This document shows, piece by piece, positions 17,651 to 29,092 of a stretch of DNA of 47,226 nt. Within the stretch, counting starts at the first letter, position 1; the number at the start of each line of letters is the position of its first letter. Position numbers and translations under genes: made by a program. The stretch comes from Armatimonadaceae bacterium (lineage in GTDB: Bacteria > Armatimonadota > Armatimonadia > Armatimonadales > Armatimonadaceae): contig JAUJNC010000015.1 of assembly GCA_030446525.1 (NCBI GenBank), positions 1 through 47,226 of the forward strand. The letters run 5' to 3'. Below the pieces are notes generated by a model. The model was not told the origin of the DNA and did not search any database. It worked only from the letters and a program-made list of their open reading frames with translations.

Positions 17651-19504
17651 ATGGTTTTCCAGTCCGCCGCCGCGCTCCTGTGGCTGCTCCCGCTCGCCGG
17701 CGTGATCCTTGTGCTCTACCTGCTGAAGATGCGCCGCCGCGACGTGCGCGTGCCGGCGACGTTCCTGTGGCCCCGGCTTACGGCCGACGTGCGCGCCAAC
17801 GCGCCGTTCCAGAAGCTGCGGGTGTCGCTGCTGCTCCTTCTGCAGCTCCTCGCCGTCGCCCTGCTCGTCTTCGCCCTGGCGAACCCGCTGCGCAAGGCGC
17901 GCGGCCTGCACGGCAAGGCCACGGTCGTGGTGCTGGACAACTCGGCCAGCATGTCCGCGACCGACGTGGCGCCGTCGCGTTTTGAGGCGGCCCGCCGGCG
18001 GGTCGCCGCGATCGCCGAGACGATGGGGGCGGCGGACCGGCTGGCGCTGATCGAGGCGGGGCCGGCGACGCGCGTCGTCTTCCCGCTCTCGGGCGACAAG
18101 GCGAAGATGCTGGCGGCGCTGCGGGGCCTGCGGCCGACGGATGCGCCCAACGATCTGGGGGAGGCGCTGCGCCTAGCGGCGGCCCTGGTGGGGCAGCGGC
18201 CGGGGGGCCGGATCGTCGTCCTGTCCGACGGCGCCTTCCCCCCGGTGGCCGACTTCTCCCCCGGCAAGGCCGAGATGGTGTTCGAGCCGATCGGGACGGG
18301 CGGCCGGAACCTGGCCGTCACCGCCTTCGAGGCCGCCGGCACCCCGGACGGCGGCCTCCAGCTCTTCGCCGGGGTCCGGAACTACGACGGCTCGCCCCGC
18401 AAGGCCACCCTGACCTTCACCGTCGACGGCCGGGTGGCGGACGCGCGGAGCGTCACGGTGCCGCCCCGGCAGACGGTCGGCCAGACGCTGCGGGCGCCGG
18501 CGACGGCCCGCCGGGCCGAGGTCCGGCTGGCCTCGGGCGGGGACATCCTGAAGGCCGACGACCGGGCGACCCTCTTCCTCCAGGGCGCGGGGACGATCCG
18601 CACGCTTCTGGTCACGCGGGGCAACCTGTTCCTGGAGCGCGCCCTGGCGCTGGAGCCGAGCGTCCGGCTGGACCGCGCGCCCGAGGTGCCCGTCTACGAG
18701 CGCGCCGGCGCGCCGGGCGAGGGGCGCTACGACCTGGTCCTCTTCGACGGGACGCCCCCGCAGAAGGTCAAGGCGCCGGCCCTCTGGTCGTTCGGCGGCA
18801 CCTCCCCCGAGCTGCTGGTCGAAGAGATCGGCGTCTCGTCCCGCCCGCGCGTGGTGGCGGGCAAGCGGGACCATCCCGTCCTGCGCCACGCCGACCTGGG
18901 CGGGCTGCTCATCGAGAAGTCCCGCAGGATCCGGCCCGGGCCGGGGGGGCGGGTCCTGCTGGAAGGCTCCGACGGGCCGCTCGTGGTCGCGGGGGAGCGC
19001 GGCGGGCGGCGGACGCTCTACGCCGCCTGGAACCTGCTCGACTCCGACTTCCCGCTGCAGGTGTCGTTCCCGGTCTTCGTCGGCAACGCCGTCGCCTGGC
19101 TGACCGGCGCGGGGCGGACCGGCGGGGAGGGCGCGGGCCTGAGCGTCCGTGCCGGGCAGCCGTTCTCCGTCCCGGCCCCCGGCGCCGCGCGCACCCTCAC
19201 GCTGGCGGGCCCGGGCGGCGATCGGACACAGCTCGACGCCTCGTCCGGTGTCGCGATCGTCCGCTCGGCCAACAGGGTCGGCGACTACGTCCTTTCGGGG
19301 CCGAACCTGCGCACCCCCGTCGCCGTCAACCTGCTGAGCGAGGCGGAGAGCGACGTCGCGCCGCGCTCCGCCCTGGACCTGTCCGGCCACGCCCTGTCCG
19401 GGCGGGGGTCGTCGCTCGTCCTGGCGGAGATGTGGCGGCCGCTCGTGCTGTTCGCCCTGCTCGTCCTGGCGGGCGAGTGGTGGGTGTTCGTGAGGAGGAG
19501 CTGA
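17651..19504 (+). CDS. BatA/VWA domain membrane protein
   Basis: A 617-residue inner-membrane protein. The BatA N-terminus (LWLLPLAGVILVLYLLKMRR, then VPATFLWPR) gives the first helix. LRVSLLLLLQLLAVALLVFA is the second and is followed by a von Willebrand A domain whose MIDAS starts VVVLDNSASMSATD. The middle region is beta-rich, with a segment resembling a glutamine-amidotransferase fold (LYAAWNLLDSDFPLQVSF). The C-terminal helix is LVLFALLVLAGEWWVFVRRS. The ATG abuts the DUF58 stop and its own stop is one base before the next ATG, so these genes are translationally coupled. It likely displays a metal-dependent adhesion domain on the periplasmic face, controlled by MoxR. Confidence 0.91.
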   Translation: MVFQSAAALLWLLPLAGVILVLYLLKMRRRDVRVPATFLWPRLTADVRANAPFQKLRVSLLLLLQLLAVALLVFALANPLRKARGLHGKATVVVLDNSASMSATDVAPSRFEAARRRVAAIAETMGAADRLALIEAGPATRVVFPLSGDKAKMLAALRGLRPTDAPNDLGEALRLAAALVGQRPGGRIVVLSDGAFPPVADFSPGKAEMVFEPIGTGGRNLAVTAFEAAGTPDGGLQLFAGVRNYDGSPRKATLTFTVDGRVADARSVTVPPRQTVGQTLRAPATARRAEVRLASGGDILKADDRATLFLQGAGTIRTLLVTRGNLFLERALALEPSVRLDRAPEVPVYERAGAPGEGRYDLVLFDGTPPQKVKAPALWSFGGTSPELLVEEIGVSSRPRVVAGKRDHPVLRHADLGGLLIEKSRRIRPGPGGRVLLEGSDGPLVVAGERGGRRTLYAAWNLLDSDFPLQVSFPVFVGNAVAWLTGAGRTGGEGAGLSVRAGQPFSVPAPGAARTLTLAGPGGDRTQLDASSGVAIVRSANRVGDYVLSGPNLRTPVAVNLLSEAESDVAPRSALDLSGHALSGRGSSLVLAEMWRPLVLFALLVLAGEWWVFVRRS

Positions 19505-19505
19505 G

Positions 19506-22349
19506 ATGGTGAGCTTCTCCGACCCCCTGTACCTGTTGCTCCTCGTCCCGGCGCTCGCCTGGCTGCTTGCCGTCGCCCGGGGCATGCACGGCGTGACGCG
19601 GCTGCGCAGGCGCCTGTCCGTGGGGCTGCGCGCGCTCGTGCTTCTGCTGCTCGTGCTCGCCCTGGCCGGCCTCCAGAGCGTGCGCACCAACCAGGGGGTC
19701 GCGACGATCTTCGTGCTGGACCGCTCGGCAAGCATGGGCGCGGCGGCGACCGAGGCGGCCGAGGCGTTCATCCGGGAATCGCTCCGGGCCCGGGGGGACC
19801 GGGACCGCGCCGGGCTGGTGGTCTTCGGCAAGGAGCCGGTCATCGACGTCAACACCGGCTCGTTGCGGGCGCTCGGCAAGATCTACGCCCACCCGGACCC
19901 CTCGTCGAGCGATCTGGCGGCGGCGATCCGCCTCGCGTCGGCGAACTTCGGGGAAGGGATGGCCAAGCGGCTCGTGCTGCTGACCGACGGCAACGAGACG
20001 TCCGGCGACGCCGCCCAGGCCGGCGCGGTGGCCGCGACCGACGGCATCCAGATCGACGTCGTCAACGTGGGCGAGGCGGCGCGGGGGGCCGGCGAGGTCG
20101 TCCTGAGCGAGGTCGTGGTGCCGTCCGAGGTGACCCGGGGCGAGCCGTTCGAGCTCCGCGTCGTCGCCGAGGCGACCGCCCCGACGTCCGGGGTGATCCG
20201 CCTGGACCGGGACGGCGTCCCGGTCGCGCGCGTGCCCGTACGCCTGTCGAAGGGGACCAACGCCCTGGTGGTCGGCCAGACGGCGGGGCCGCCCGGCTTC
20301 TACCGCTACCGGGCGGTGCTGGAGACCGACGGCGACGGCGACGCGCGCAACAACGTCGGCATGGGGTTCGTGTCGGTGCGCGGCCGGCCCCGCGTGCTGC
20401 TCCTGGAAGGCGAGCGCGGGGCGGGCGCGGCGCTGGAGCGGGCGCTCAAGGTCTACGATCTGGACGTCACGCGTGCCGGGGTCGAGGGGCTGCCCACCCG
20501 CCCCGAGGACCTGCAGGGGTTCGACGCCGTCTTCCTGTCCGACTTCCCCGCGCAGGATATGACCGAGCGCCAGATGCGCCTGATCGCCTCGTCCGTGCGG
20601 GAAAGCGGCGTCGGCTTCGGCATGATCGGCGGCGAGAACTCCTTCCTGCCCGGCGGCTACTACGAGACGCCGATCGCCGACGTGCTGCCCGTCGATCTCA
20701 ACGTCCGGCAGCGCAAGGTCTTCCCCAGCACGACGATCCTGATCGTGATCGACGCCTCCGGCAGCATGGGGATGATCGAAGACGGCGTGCAGAAGATCAA
20801 GATCGCCGCGACGGCCGCCAGCGCCACGGTGCGCATGATGAACGCGCGCGACTTCGTCGGCGTGGCCGGCAGCACCGACCAGATCGACTTCGTCGCGCCG
20901 ATCCAGCCGGCGCAGAACAAGGAGCGGATCGCCCAGCAGACCGGGACGCTCTCGGTCGGCGGCGGCGGCATCTACATCCGGCCCTCGCTCGAGTTCGCGT
21001 ACGGGCACCTGTCGCGGCAGAACACGCGCGTCCGCCACCTGATCCTGCTCGCCGACGGCAACGACTCCGACGAGCAGGGCGGCGCCCTCGATCTGGCCCG
21101 GAAGATGGTGTCCGAGCGGATGACGGTCTCGGTCGTCGCCATTGGGAACGGCAAGGACGTGCCGTTCCTCAAGGAGCTGGCCGCGACCGGCAAGGGGCAT
21201 TTCTACCTGGCGACGCAGGCCAAGCAGCTGCAGCGCTTGTTCACGCGGGACGCCTCGATGATGTCCCGCTCCGCCATCGAGGAGGGGACCTTTCTGCCCA
21301 AGGTCGACCCCGGGGACGAGGTCCTGCGCGGCCTGGACCTGCGCGCCATGCCGCCCCTGCACGCGTACTGCCTGACCAGCGACCGCCCGCTGTCGCGCAT
21401 CCCGATGCGCACCGCCAAGGACGACCCGCTGCTGGCCTTCTGGCAGTACGGGCTGGGGACGTCCCTGGCCTTCACCTCCGACGCCCAGCCCAAGTGGGCG
21501 CGGCCCTGGATCGGCTGGCGCGACTTCAACGCCTTCTGGGCGCAGGCGGTCCGGAGCACGCTGCGGCGGGCCTCGGACAACCGCATGGAGGTGACCCCGC
21601 GGCGCGAGGGGGGCAAGGGCTTGGTCGAGGTGGAGGCCTACGACCCGTCCGGCAACCCGATCAACGGCCTGTCCGCCCGCGTGAACATCCTTTCCCCCGA
21701 CGGCCGCCCGCAGGAGGTCGCGATCCGCCAGCAGGCCCCCGGGCGCTACGCGGGGCAGTTCGACGCGTCGGCGACCGGTGGGTACATCGTGAGCGTCGCG
21801 GAAGGGGGGCCGGGCGGCGCGCCGCGCGTGACGCGGGCCGGCTTCTCCATCGCCTATCCGCCGGAGTACCAGGCCGTGCGCCCCCACACCGCCCTGCTCG
21901 CGCAGATCGCCCAGGCCACCGGCGGCCGTGCGCTCGACAACCCCGTGCAGAGCTTCCGTCCCGCGTCCCGTCCGGGCCAGTCCGTGCGGGACCTGTGGCC
22001 CGCCCTGCTGCTCCTGGCGGCCCTGCTGTTCCCCCTGGACGTGGCCGTGCGCCGCCTGGCGCTGCCGCTCGCCGAGATCTGGGCGGCCGTCGCCGCGCGG
22101 GGCGCCGCCGTGCTCCGGCGGCGCACGCCGGCCCGCCCCGTGCCCCCGTCCCAGACGATCGCCCGCCTCCACCAGGCGAAGCGGGACGCGACGCCCGCCG
22201 CCGCGGCCCCGACCGTTCCCCCGCTGCCGGCGGGGGAGCCCCCGGCAAGCGACGGGAGGACCGCGCCACCCGAACCTGTGGGGGCGGCGCCGCTTTCCGC
22301 GGCGCAGCGCCTGCTGGACCTCAAGCGGGACCCGAAGGGGAAACCGTAG
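19506..22349 (+). CDS. Double VWA / amidotransferase-like membrane protein
   Basis: A 947-residue inner-membrane protein with two N-terminal helices (PLYLLLLVPALAWLLAVAR, LRALVLLLLVLALAGLQ). VWA domain 1 has MIDAS FVLDRSASMGAAA. A class-I-glutamine-amidotransferase-like domain (LLLEGERGAGAALERAL, GFGMIGGENSFLPGGYYETP) has VWA domain 2 inserted (ILIVIDASGSMGMIEDG). A C-terminal helix (LLLLAALLFPLDVAVRRLAL) is followed by a Pro-rich cytoplasmic tail. The catalytic Cys of true amidotransferases is not evident (motif reads IGGENSF), so that domain is probably structural. It is the last gene of the cluster. The sequence is free of visible frame errors, unlike the genes before it. Confidence 0.92.
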   Translation: MVSFSDPLYLLLLVPALAWLLAVARGMHGVTRLRRRLSVGLRALVLLLLVLALAGLQSVRTNQGVATIFVLDRSASMGAAATEAAEAFIRESLRARGDRDRAGLVVFGKEPVIDVNTGSLRALGKIYAHPDPSSSDLAAAIRLASANFGEGMAKRLVLLTDGNETSGDAAQAGAVAATDGIQIDVVNVGEAARGAGEVVLSEVVVPSEVTRGEPFELRVVAEATAPTSGVIRLDRDGVPVARVPVRLSKGTNALVVGQTAGPPGFYRYRAVLETDGDGDARNNVGMGFVSVRGRPRVLLLEGERGAGAALERALKVYDLDVTRAGVEGLPTRPEDLQGFDAVFLSDFPAQDMTERQMRLIASSVRESGVGFGMIGGENSFLPGGYYETPIADVLPVDLNVRQRKVFPSTTILIVIDASGSMGMIEDGVQKIKIAATAASATVRMMNARDFVGVAGSTDQIDFVAPIQPAQNKERIAQQTGTLSVGGGGIYIRPSLEFAYGHLSRQNTRVRHLILLADGNDSDEQGGALDLARKMVSERMTVSVVAIGNGKDVPFLKELAATGKGHFYLATQAKQLQRLFTRDASMMSRSAIEEGTFLPKVDPGDEVLRGLDLRAMPPLHAYCLTSDRPLSRIPMRTAKDDPLLAFWQYGLGTSLAFTSDAQPKWARPWIGWRDFNAFWAQAVRSTLRRASDNRMEVTPRREGGKGLVEVEAYDPSGNPINGLSARVNILSPDGRPQEVAIRQQAPGRYAGQFDASATGGYIVSVAEGGPGGAPRVTRAGFSIAYPPEYQAVRPHTALLAQIAQATGGRALDNPVQSFRPASRPGQSVRDLWPALLLLAALLFPLDVAVRRLALPLAEIWAAVAARGAAVLRRRTPARPVPPSQTIARLHQAKRDATPAAAAPTVPPLPAGEPPASDGRTAPPEPVGAAPLSAAQRLLDLKRDPKGKP

Positions 22350-22394
22350 AGCCGCGGCGGGCGGCCCGGTTCTTCGAACGAAAGGAACGTAACC

Positions 22395-23237
22395 ATGCCA
22401 ACCACCATCGCCCTCTTCGGGGCGGGCGGCAAAATGGGCTGCCGCCTGACCGATAACCTGAAGGATTCCGGGTACCGGATGCGCTACGTCGAGATCAGCG
22501 ACGACGGCATCGAGAACCTGCGCGCGCGCGGCCTGTCGACCACGCCGCAGGACGAGGCGCTCTCGCCGAGGCGGATGTCGTTATCCTCGCCCTGCCGGAC
22601 CGCTTGATCGGGCGTATCGCCCGCGAGATCGTGCCCGGGATGAAGAGCGGCGCGATGGCGATGCTGCTCGACCCGGCCGCGCCCGCCGCCGGCGAACTGC
22701 CGGCCCGAGACGACGTCCGCTATTTCGTCACCCACCCCTGCCACCCGCCGGTCTTCAACGACGAGGTGGGGGACGCGCGGCGCGACTTCTTCGGCGGCGT
22801 TCTCGCCAAGCAGGCCATCGTCTGCGCTCTGATGCAGGGGCCGGAAGAGGATTACGCCAGGGGCGAGGCGATCGCCAGGGCGATGTACGCGCCCGTCACG
22901 CGCGCGCACCGCGTGACGGTGGAGCAGATGGCGATCCTCGAGCCGGCGATGGCCGAGACGGTGACGGCCTGCTGCATCACCATCATCCGCGAGGCGATGG
23001 ACGAGGCGGTCCGGCGCGGCGTTCCGGCCGAGGCCGCCCGCGACTTCCTGCTCGGGCACGTCAACATCCCGCTCGCCATCGTCTTCGGCGAGGTCTCCTC
23101 CCCTTCTCGACGGCGCGAAGCTGATCATCGAGCACGGCAAGAAACTGCTCTTTCAGCCGGACTGGAAGAAGGTCTTTGCGCCCGAGTCGGTCCAGGAGCA
23201 GGTACAGGCGATCGTGCGCGGCACCCCGCCCGCCTGA
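22395..23237 (+). CDS. NAD(P)-binding phosphogluconate dehydrogenase-like protein (frame broken)
   Basis: An oxidoreductase-like protein of about 281 residues. The Rossmann start is TTIALFGAGGKMGCRLTDNL (GxGGKMG), followed by ADVVILALPDRLIGRIAREI and YFVTHPCHPPVFNDE. The helical C-terminal part (AMAETVTACCITIIREAMDE, FLLGHVNIPLAIVFGEV) then FSDGAKLIIEHGKKLLFQPD resembles the phosphogluconate dehydrogenase C-terminal family. Two frame slips exist, near 22560 and near 23110. The second is explained by loss of two C residues in CCCTTCTCCGAC. GAAAGGAAC precedes the ATG. The next gene is a glycosidase, so a sugar-acid catabolic role is plausible but inferred. Confidence 0.83.
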
Positions 23238-23330
23238 AAGAAGGTGCGATCGCCCTGAGCGCGTTCCCTGAGGAGAGGAACGGCGGAAAGGCACGAAGGC
23301 ATGTTTCCCGTACGGAGGACAAAACGTGGG

Positions 23331-23456
23331 ATGTGGTTCACGCTCGCCGTGGCGGCGGGGCTGCCGCGATCGGCGCCGGGGGCTGGCTCCCCTGCCGGCC
23401 GGCGCCGGCCGCGCGCCGGAGCGTTCGCCTCGAAAGGAGGAATCGAAGCGCAGTGA
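23331..23456 (+). CDS. Possible small membrane or leader peptide
   Basis: An ATG at 23331 opens 41 codons beginning MWFTLAVAAGLP, and the TGA overlaps the GTG of the glycosidase gene. If one C is missing near 23363, the text would read a full hydrophobic segment (AAIGAGGWL) in the next frame. GGAGG lies 13 bases upstream, which is too far to be convincing. It may be a damaged signal segment; not recognised. Confidence 0.28.
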   Translation: MWFTLAVAAGLPRSAPGAGSPAGRRRPRAGAFASKGGIEAQ

Positions 23457-24788
23457 AACGAATCAGAGTAAGTGAGAACCGGCGTTTCCTGGTGACCGAA
23501 GACGGCAAACCGTTCTTTACCTCGCCGACACGGCCTGGGAGCTTTTCCACCGGCTGGACCGCGAACAGGCGGCCCGGTACCTGCGGACGCGCGCGGAGCA
23601 GAGGTTCACCGTTATCCAGGCGGTCGCACTGGCGGAGGTAGATGGCCTGGGCGATCCCAACCCCTACGGCAAGCTGCCCTTCCTCGACGGGGACCCCGCC
23701 CGCCCGGCCGTGACGCCCGACCCGAAAGACTACGACTACTGGGACCACGTCGACTTCGTCATCGGCGAGGCCGAAAGCGCGGGCTCTACGTCGCCTCCTG
23801 CCGACGTGGGGCCGCTGGGTGACGGACACCAAGGAGGCGGACAGGCCCCCTTCACGGCCCAAAAGCGCACAGGCGTACGGCGAGTTCCTCGGCAGGCGCT
23901 ACAAGGACAAGCCGCTCATCTGGGTGCTGGGCGGCGACTGCAGAGCGGACGGCGTCGAAGCCGTCTGGCGGGCGTTACCGAGGCATCGCCGTCGGCGTGT
24001 CGGGGCGCGAGGACTACGACGCCGTCCTGATGACCTACCATCCCCACGGGGCGGGGCCTCCTCCACCCACTTCCACGACGACGCCTGGCTCGATTTCAAC
24101 ATGCACCAGACCGGCACGGGCTGGCGGCCAGGACCGAGGGCTGGGACAAGATCGCCCAGGACAGCGCGCGCACACCGGTCAAGCCGGTCTTGGACGGCGA
24201 GCCGCTGTACGAGGACCACCCCATCGGCTTCCGGGCGTCGGTGGAGAACGGCTACTCCTTCGACGCGCACGTGCGGCAGCGCGCCTACTGGCACGTTTCG
24301 CGGGCGCGTGCGGCCACACCTACGGCGACCATTCGGTGTGGCAGATGTACGCGCCGGGTCGCCGGCCCATCAACGGCCCGCTTCTGTACTGGGACGAGGC
24401 GATCCACCGCCCTGGGGCGGCGCAGATGCGGCATCTGCGCGCACTGATCGAGTCGCGCCCGTTCCTGTCGCGGGTGCCGGACCAGTCGATCGTGGTGGAT
24501 GCCCTGGGCGGCCCCGAAAGGATCCAGGCGACGCGCGGCGACGGCTACCTGTTCGTCTACAGCGGGTCGGGGCGCCCGTTCACGGTCAACCTGGGAAAGA
24601 TCTCCGGGGACAAGCTGGCCGCTCATTGGTACAACCCGCGTAACGGCGCGGCGCTCCCCATCGGCAGCGTCGAGAACCGGGGGACGCGCGAGTTCACCCC
24701 GCCCTCGGTGGGCTTCGGCGGCGACTGGGTCCTGGTCCTGGATGACGAATCGAAGGACTTCCCGGCTCCGGGGTCGGCGATTCCGTAG
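23453..24788 (+). CDS. DUF4038/GH140-like glycoside hydrolase (frame broken)
   Basis: A TIM-barrel glycosidase of about 445 residues, related to the apiosidase-like DUF4038 family, with a C-terminal beta domain resembling PF12904. Reassembled marks are [74 protein letters not shown] (candidate catalytic Glu), [20 protein letters not shown], then [16 protein letters not shown]. About seven slips lie between 23520 and 24305; most fit loss of one base from a run (TTTT to TTT, GGGGG to GGGG, CCC to CC). The GTG at 23453 has AAAGGAGG 12 bases upstream. No export signal is seen in frame. Likely acts on plant polysaccharide side chains. Confidence 0.84.
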
Positions 24789-24887
24789 AAAAGGGGACCA
24801 TGACTACGAGCAGGCGCTGCGCCGCCGCAGCGGCCCTATCTCTGGTGAGCCTGCCCGCCTTCTTTCCCGCCGGGGAAAGGCGCGGCT

Positions 24888-26819
<1,932 letters not shown>

Positions 26820-26849
26820 ATCGCCCCCAAACTGCTACCTTTAGTATAT

Positions 26850-26886
26850 ATTATACCCGATTATACGCGGTTTCGTTCTGGTACAA
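26850..26886 (-). promoter_or_regulatory. Probable recQ promoter region
   Basis: Two TATAAT boxes on the minus strand (26865-26860 and 26855-26850) lie 31-46 bases before the recQ ATG. TTGTAC (26886-26881) is a possible -35, but the spacer to the nearer box is 15 bases. The same bases read TACAAT on the plus strand. Confidence 0.45.
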
Positions 26887-26968
26887 TTCCAGCTGGGGAT
26901 AACCTTGATATGATACTTCTATGCTTTGCCATTCAAAACGAAAAAGCCTCCCTGAACGGGAGGCTTTT
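26879..26968 (+). ncRNA. Candidate small RNA between promoter and terminator
   Basis: An extended -10 (TG-G-TACAAT, 26879-26887) is followed 60 bases later by a strong terminator at 26941-26968. The only frame inside (MILLCFAIQNEKASLNGRLL...) runs through the terminator stem and is not protein-like. A transcript of about 75 bases from near 26894 is predicted. It has no recognised family. Confidence 0.35.
26941..26968 (+). terminator. Rho-independent terminator
   Basis: AAAAA, then GCCTCCC (26946-26952), a 5-base loop, GGGAGGC (26958-26964) and TTTT. The flanking A and T runs also make it usable in the reverse direction. It has no protein gene upstream on the plus strand. Confidence 0.7.
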
Positions 26969-27028
26969 GTCGTGTTTATAACACGTCAACAGCTACGGCA
27001 ATTTCTCAACGTCCGAGTAAGATGTGCT

Positions 27029-27067
27029 TACGGGAATCTATAGCCTGCTGATTAAGAGTCGCCAACC
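27029..27067 (-). other. tRNA-Lys(CTT)-like remnant, possible attachment-site scar
   Basis: On the minus strand GACTCTTAATCAGCAGG reproduces the anticodon loop and 3' anticodon stem of typical tRNA-Lys(CTT), preceded by GGTTGG and followed by GATTCCCGT, similar to a T-arm. The stems do not fold (three of five anticodon-stem pairs). It is not a working tRNA. The rest of 26969-27303 holds no gene I can support. Confidence 0.28.
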
Positions 27068-27303
27068 AACAGCCACTGTCAACTTCCAGTATTATACCAT
27101 TGATTCCCGCGTTTTTGTGCTGCTGACCGCTGTTCAGCTTTCCGTAGATTCACTCTGCGTCGCCCGTAGACGCCTCATCCACCGTTTTGGCGGCTTCCCA
27201 TCGCGACCACTCACGGGGTGGGGTTTCCGCTAGATTCATTTGGGCGGCGGCGCTGCCCCGGAGGACGGACGGAAAGGGCACCTGACCCCTTCCGCCCGTT
27301 GGC

Positions 27304-28211
27304 TCAGAAGTTAAAACCCGAGATCAGGCCGACGTTCAGGTCGCCGTCGACGGACGAGACGCTCAGTCCACCGACCACGCGGGTGGGGGCGTTCGGCTGC
27401 GTGATGAAAACTCCCAACCCCGGTTCGAAGGAGCCGCGCGTGAGGTTCCAGCGCGCGAAGGCGTCGAGCCCGATCCGGCTACCGAAGGCGGGTGGGAACC
27501 AGACGTAGTCGGCGTTCAGCAGGACGTCCGTCGTCTCTTTGTAGTCCCCGACTCGCGCACGACGGGCAGAGACGAGGTTCCGGACCGTACCGTCGGTGGA
27601 GAGCGGGACTTCTTCGCGCATCTCGACCTCCTCAGGTCGCTGATGTTGTTGGTGCGTTCGACACCCAACGCGATGCCGAAAATGCGCGACGGGTTGCCGT
27701 ACAGGGCGTTGTAAGCCACGTAGGCAGAAAGGCCGTCGAAGTCTTGGCTCCTGGAGCGTGCCGGCGTCGTTCACCAGGCGGTACTGCACTCGCCCGTAGC
27801 CGACCCGCAGCGTCGCCCAGTCGTAGGTCAAGCCGCCTTTGGTCTCCTCCACGGCCGGCTTGGTTCCCGGCGGGGGAACCGAAGGCTTCCTCGCGAATAT
27901 CCAGCGTTTCCCGATCGAGGCGCCGACCTGGCCCGGGGGCCGTGTGTCCGTCCGGAAGAGCGGGGCGGCATCGCCCGAGAGCCTGCCGTTCGACCGAACC
28001 CGTAGCGGTACGGGTTTTTGGTGTTGTCGTACAGGTAGCCCAGCCGGATGCTGGAGTCGGTGATGTTGATCTGAGCGAAGCCGCCTCGCTCGATGTAGAT
28101 GCTGCTCCTCCCCTGGGCGTCCTGGAACGGCTGCTGCGCCCGGGGAAGCGTTGCGGCAGCGCCCAAGGCGAGCAGGGCGCCGAACGCGCCGGTGATTCTA
28201 CGTGCTCCCAT
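27304..28211 (-). CDS. Outer-membrane beta-barrel-like protein (frame broken)
   Basis: An exported protein of about 300 residues. MGARRITGAFGALLALGAAA is a signal peptide. The mature part alternates polar and hydrophobic residues (SSIYIERGGFAQINITDSSI, LTYDWATLRVGYGRVQYRLV, YVAYNALYGNPSRIFGIALG, GLGVFITQPNAPTRVVGGLS) and ends in GFNF, the C-terminal Phe expected of outer-membrane barrels. AAGGAGG lies 9 bases before the ATG at 28211. Slips lie near 28015, 27885, 27745 and 27635. No family is recognised. Together with the lipoprotein it argues for a diderm cell. It is the last gene of a minus-strand run. Confidence 0.72.
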
Positions 28212-28245
28212 AGGAAAACCTCCTTCCCCTGCCACACTGTCTTTC

Positions 28246-28559
28246 TCATCTTCCCGCTCCTGTTCTGGGGGAGCGGTATGGCTTCGTTGATGATGCTGCG
28301 GTTGCTCTGCGTCGTCCGCCCGGACCGCTCGTAGAACGGCGCGTCGGCGCTGTCGAGCGTGAGCGTCGGGTGCCACGCCGTGCCCGCGATCCCGATACCG
28401 TGGAAGAACAGGTCCAGGGCGTCGTCAATGTCAACCAGGTCCGTGGACTGCCCACGTCTTGTCGCCGTCGTAGGCCATGCCGATCTCGAACCCTTCGAGA
28501 CCGACGACCATGGTGAACAGATGACCTTCGACCACCGTTCGTACCCTGTGCCGTGCCAT
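28246..28559 (-). CDS. Hypothetical protein (frame broken)
   Basis: Starts MARHRVRTVVEGHLFTMVVG and continues FEIGMAYDGDKTWAV. After a slip near 28445 it continues DLVDIDDALDLFFHGIGIAG and TAWHPTLTLDSADAPFYERS. The 3' end is uncertain: the second frame runs on into the barrel gene, while a stop at 28248-28246 would be used if another base is missing. AAGGAGAC lies about 11 bases before the ATG. It is soluble, with no family recognised. Confidence 0.5.
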
Positions 28560-28597
28560 GATGAGTGTGTCTCCTTCCTTGACCGCACTGGCGGTCA

Positions 28598-28753
28598 TCA
28601 GAAAAAGAAGATGGGCAAAGCTGTGCGTATTACCCGATCCTGCTTCCCCAGATGTAGCTCAACACGGCGACGCGCCTTTGCCCCTGAAAACGTTTCCTGC
28701 CCCGGTAATACCAGTCCTGGCTCTCCCATCCTCTGCTGGCAAGCAATCTTCAC
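28598..28753 (-). CDS. Possible small protein, 51 residues
   Basis: A GTG-initiated frame with an internal ATG at 28729 (MGEPGLVLPGQETFSGAKAR ... PIFFF). It lies in the run of minus-strand genes, 39 bases upstream of the next start. Its ribosome site is weak (GAGAAGAG). Not recognised. Confidence 0.28.
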   Translation of the reverse strand: MKIACQQRMGEPGLVLPGQETFSGAKARRRVELHLGKQDRVIRTALPIFFF

Positions 28754-28759
28754 GCAGGT

Positions 28760-29055
28760 ATGCTCTTCTCAGGGTGGGAGGGGCAGTAGCGTAGAGCAGT
28801 GCGACACAGGGGATAGGGCAGGGATGGCGCTCTCGGAGGCGGAAAGGCAGCGCTCCTAGTGGCGGCGCGGCTGGCGTTCACAGACCTGGAAGGAGTGGAG
28901 GGGATGGACATAGGCCCGAACGATCTACTCCGGGTCTTTGTTCGGGACGAGGCGGCGGGCGCATGCCGGATACGTTCGCCGGGGTTTCCGTCGAGAAGGT
29001 CATCACCGGGCCGATCACCACCGGACCGCCGGAGGATGGTCCTACTACGGATGAA
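28760..29055. other. Stretch with no gene I can settle
   Basis: Competing readings exist. On the plus strand a GTG at 28859 (LAFTDLEGVEGMDIGPNDLL, then FVRDEAAG) continues after a slip as MPDTFAGVSVEKVITGPITT, which looks protein-like. On the minus strand the same bases give GPVVIGPVMTFSTETPANVS. Neither has a clear ribosome site and stop pair. Confidence 0.3.
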
Positions 29056-29087
29056 GGAAGGGGGCGGGCAAGGTGCCCACCCCTTCC
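29056..29087 (-). terminator. Hairpin after the 29.1-29.5 kb gene
   Basis: GGAAGGGG(T)GGGC pairs with GCCCGCCCCCTTCC over a 5-base loop, six bases after the minus-strand stop at 29093. The following bases are TTCATCC, not a real T-run. Confidence 0.42.
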
Positions 29088-29092
29088 TGCTG

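Noticed and set aside
19326..22172. 948-codon minus-strand frame opposite the double-VWA gene
   Set aside because: Composition is Arg/Gly/His/Asp shadow; the plus strand has clear VWA motifs and helices.
23840..23880. A further pair of frame slips in the glycosidase (PPFTAQ versus PPSRPK reading)
   Set aside because: The simple unshifted reading leads straight into [15 protein letters not shown], so no break is needed.
27270..27300. CGGAAAGGG / CCCCTTCCG hairpin as terminator of the barrel gene
   Set aside because: Stem has mismatches and there is no T-run; kept only as a weak structure.
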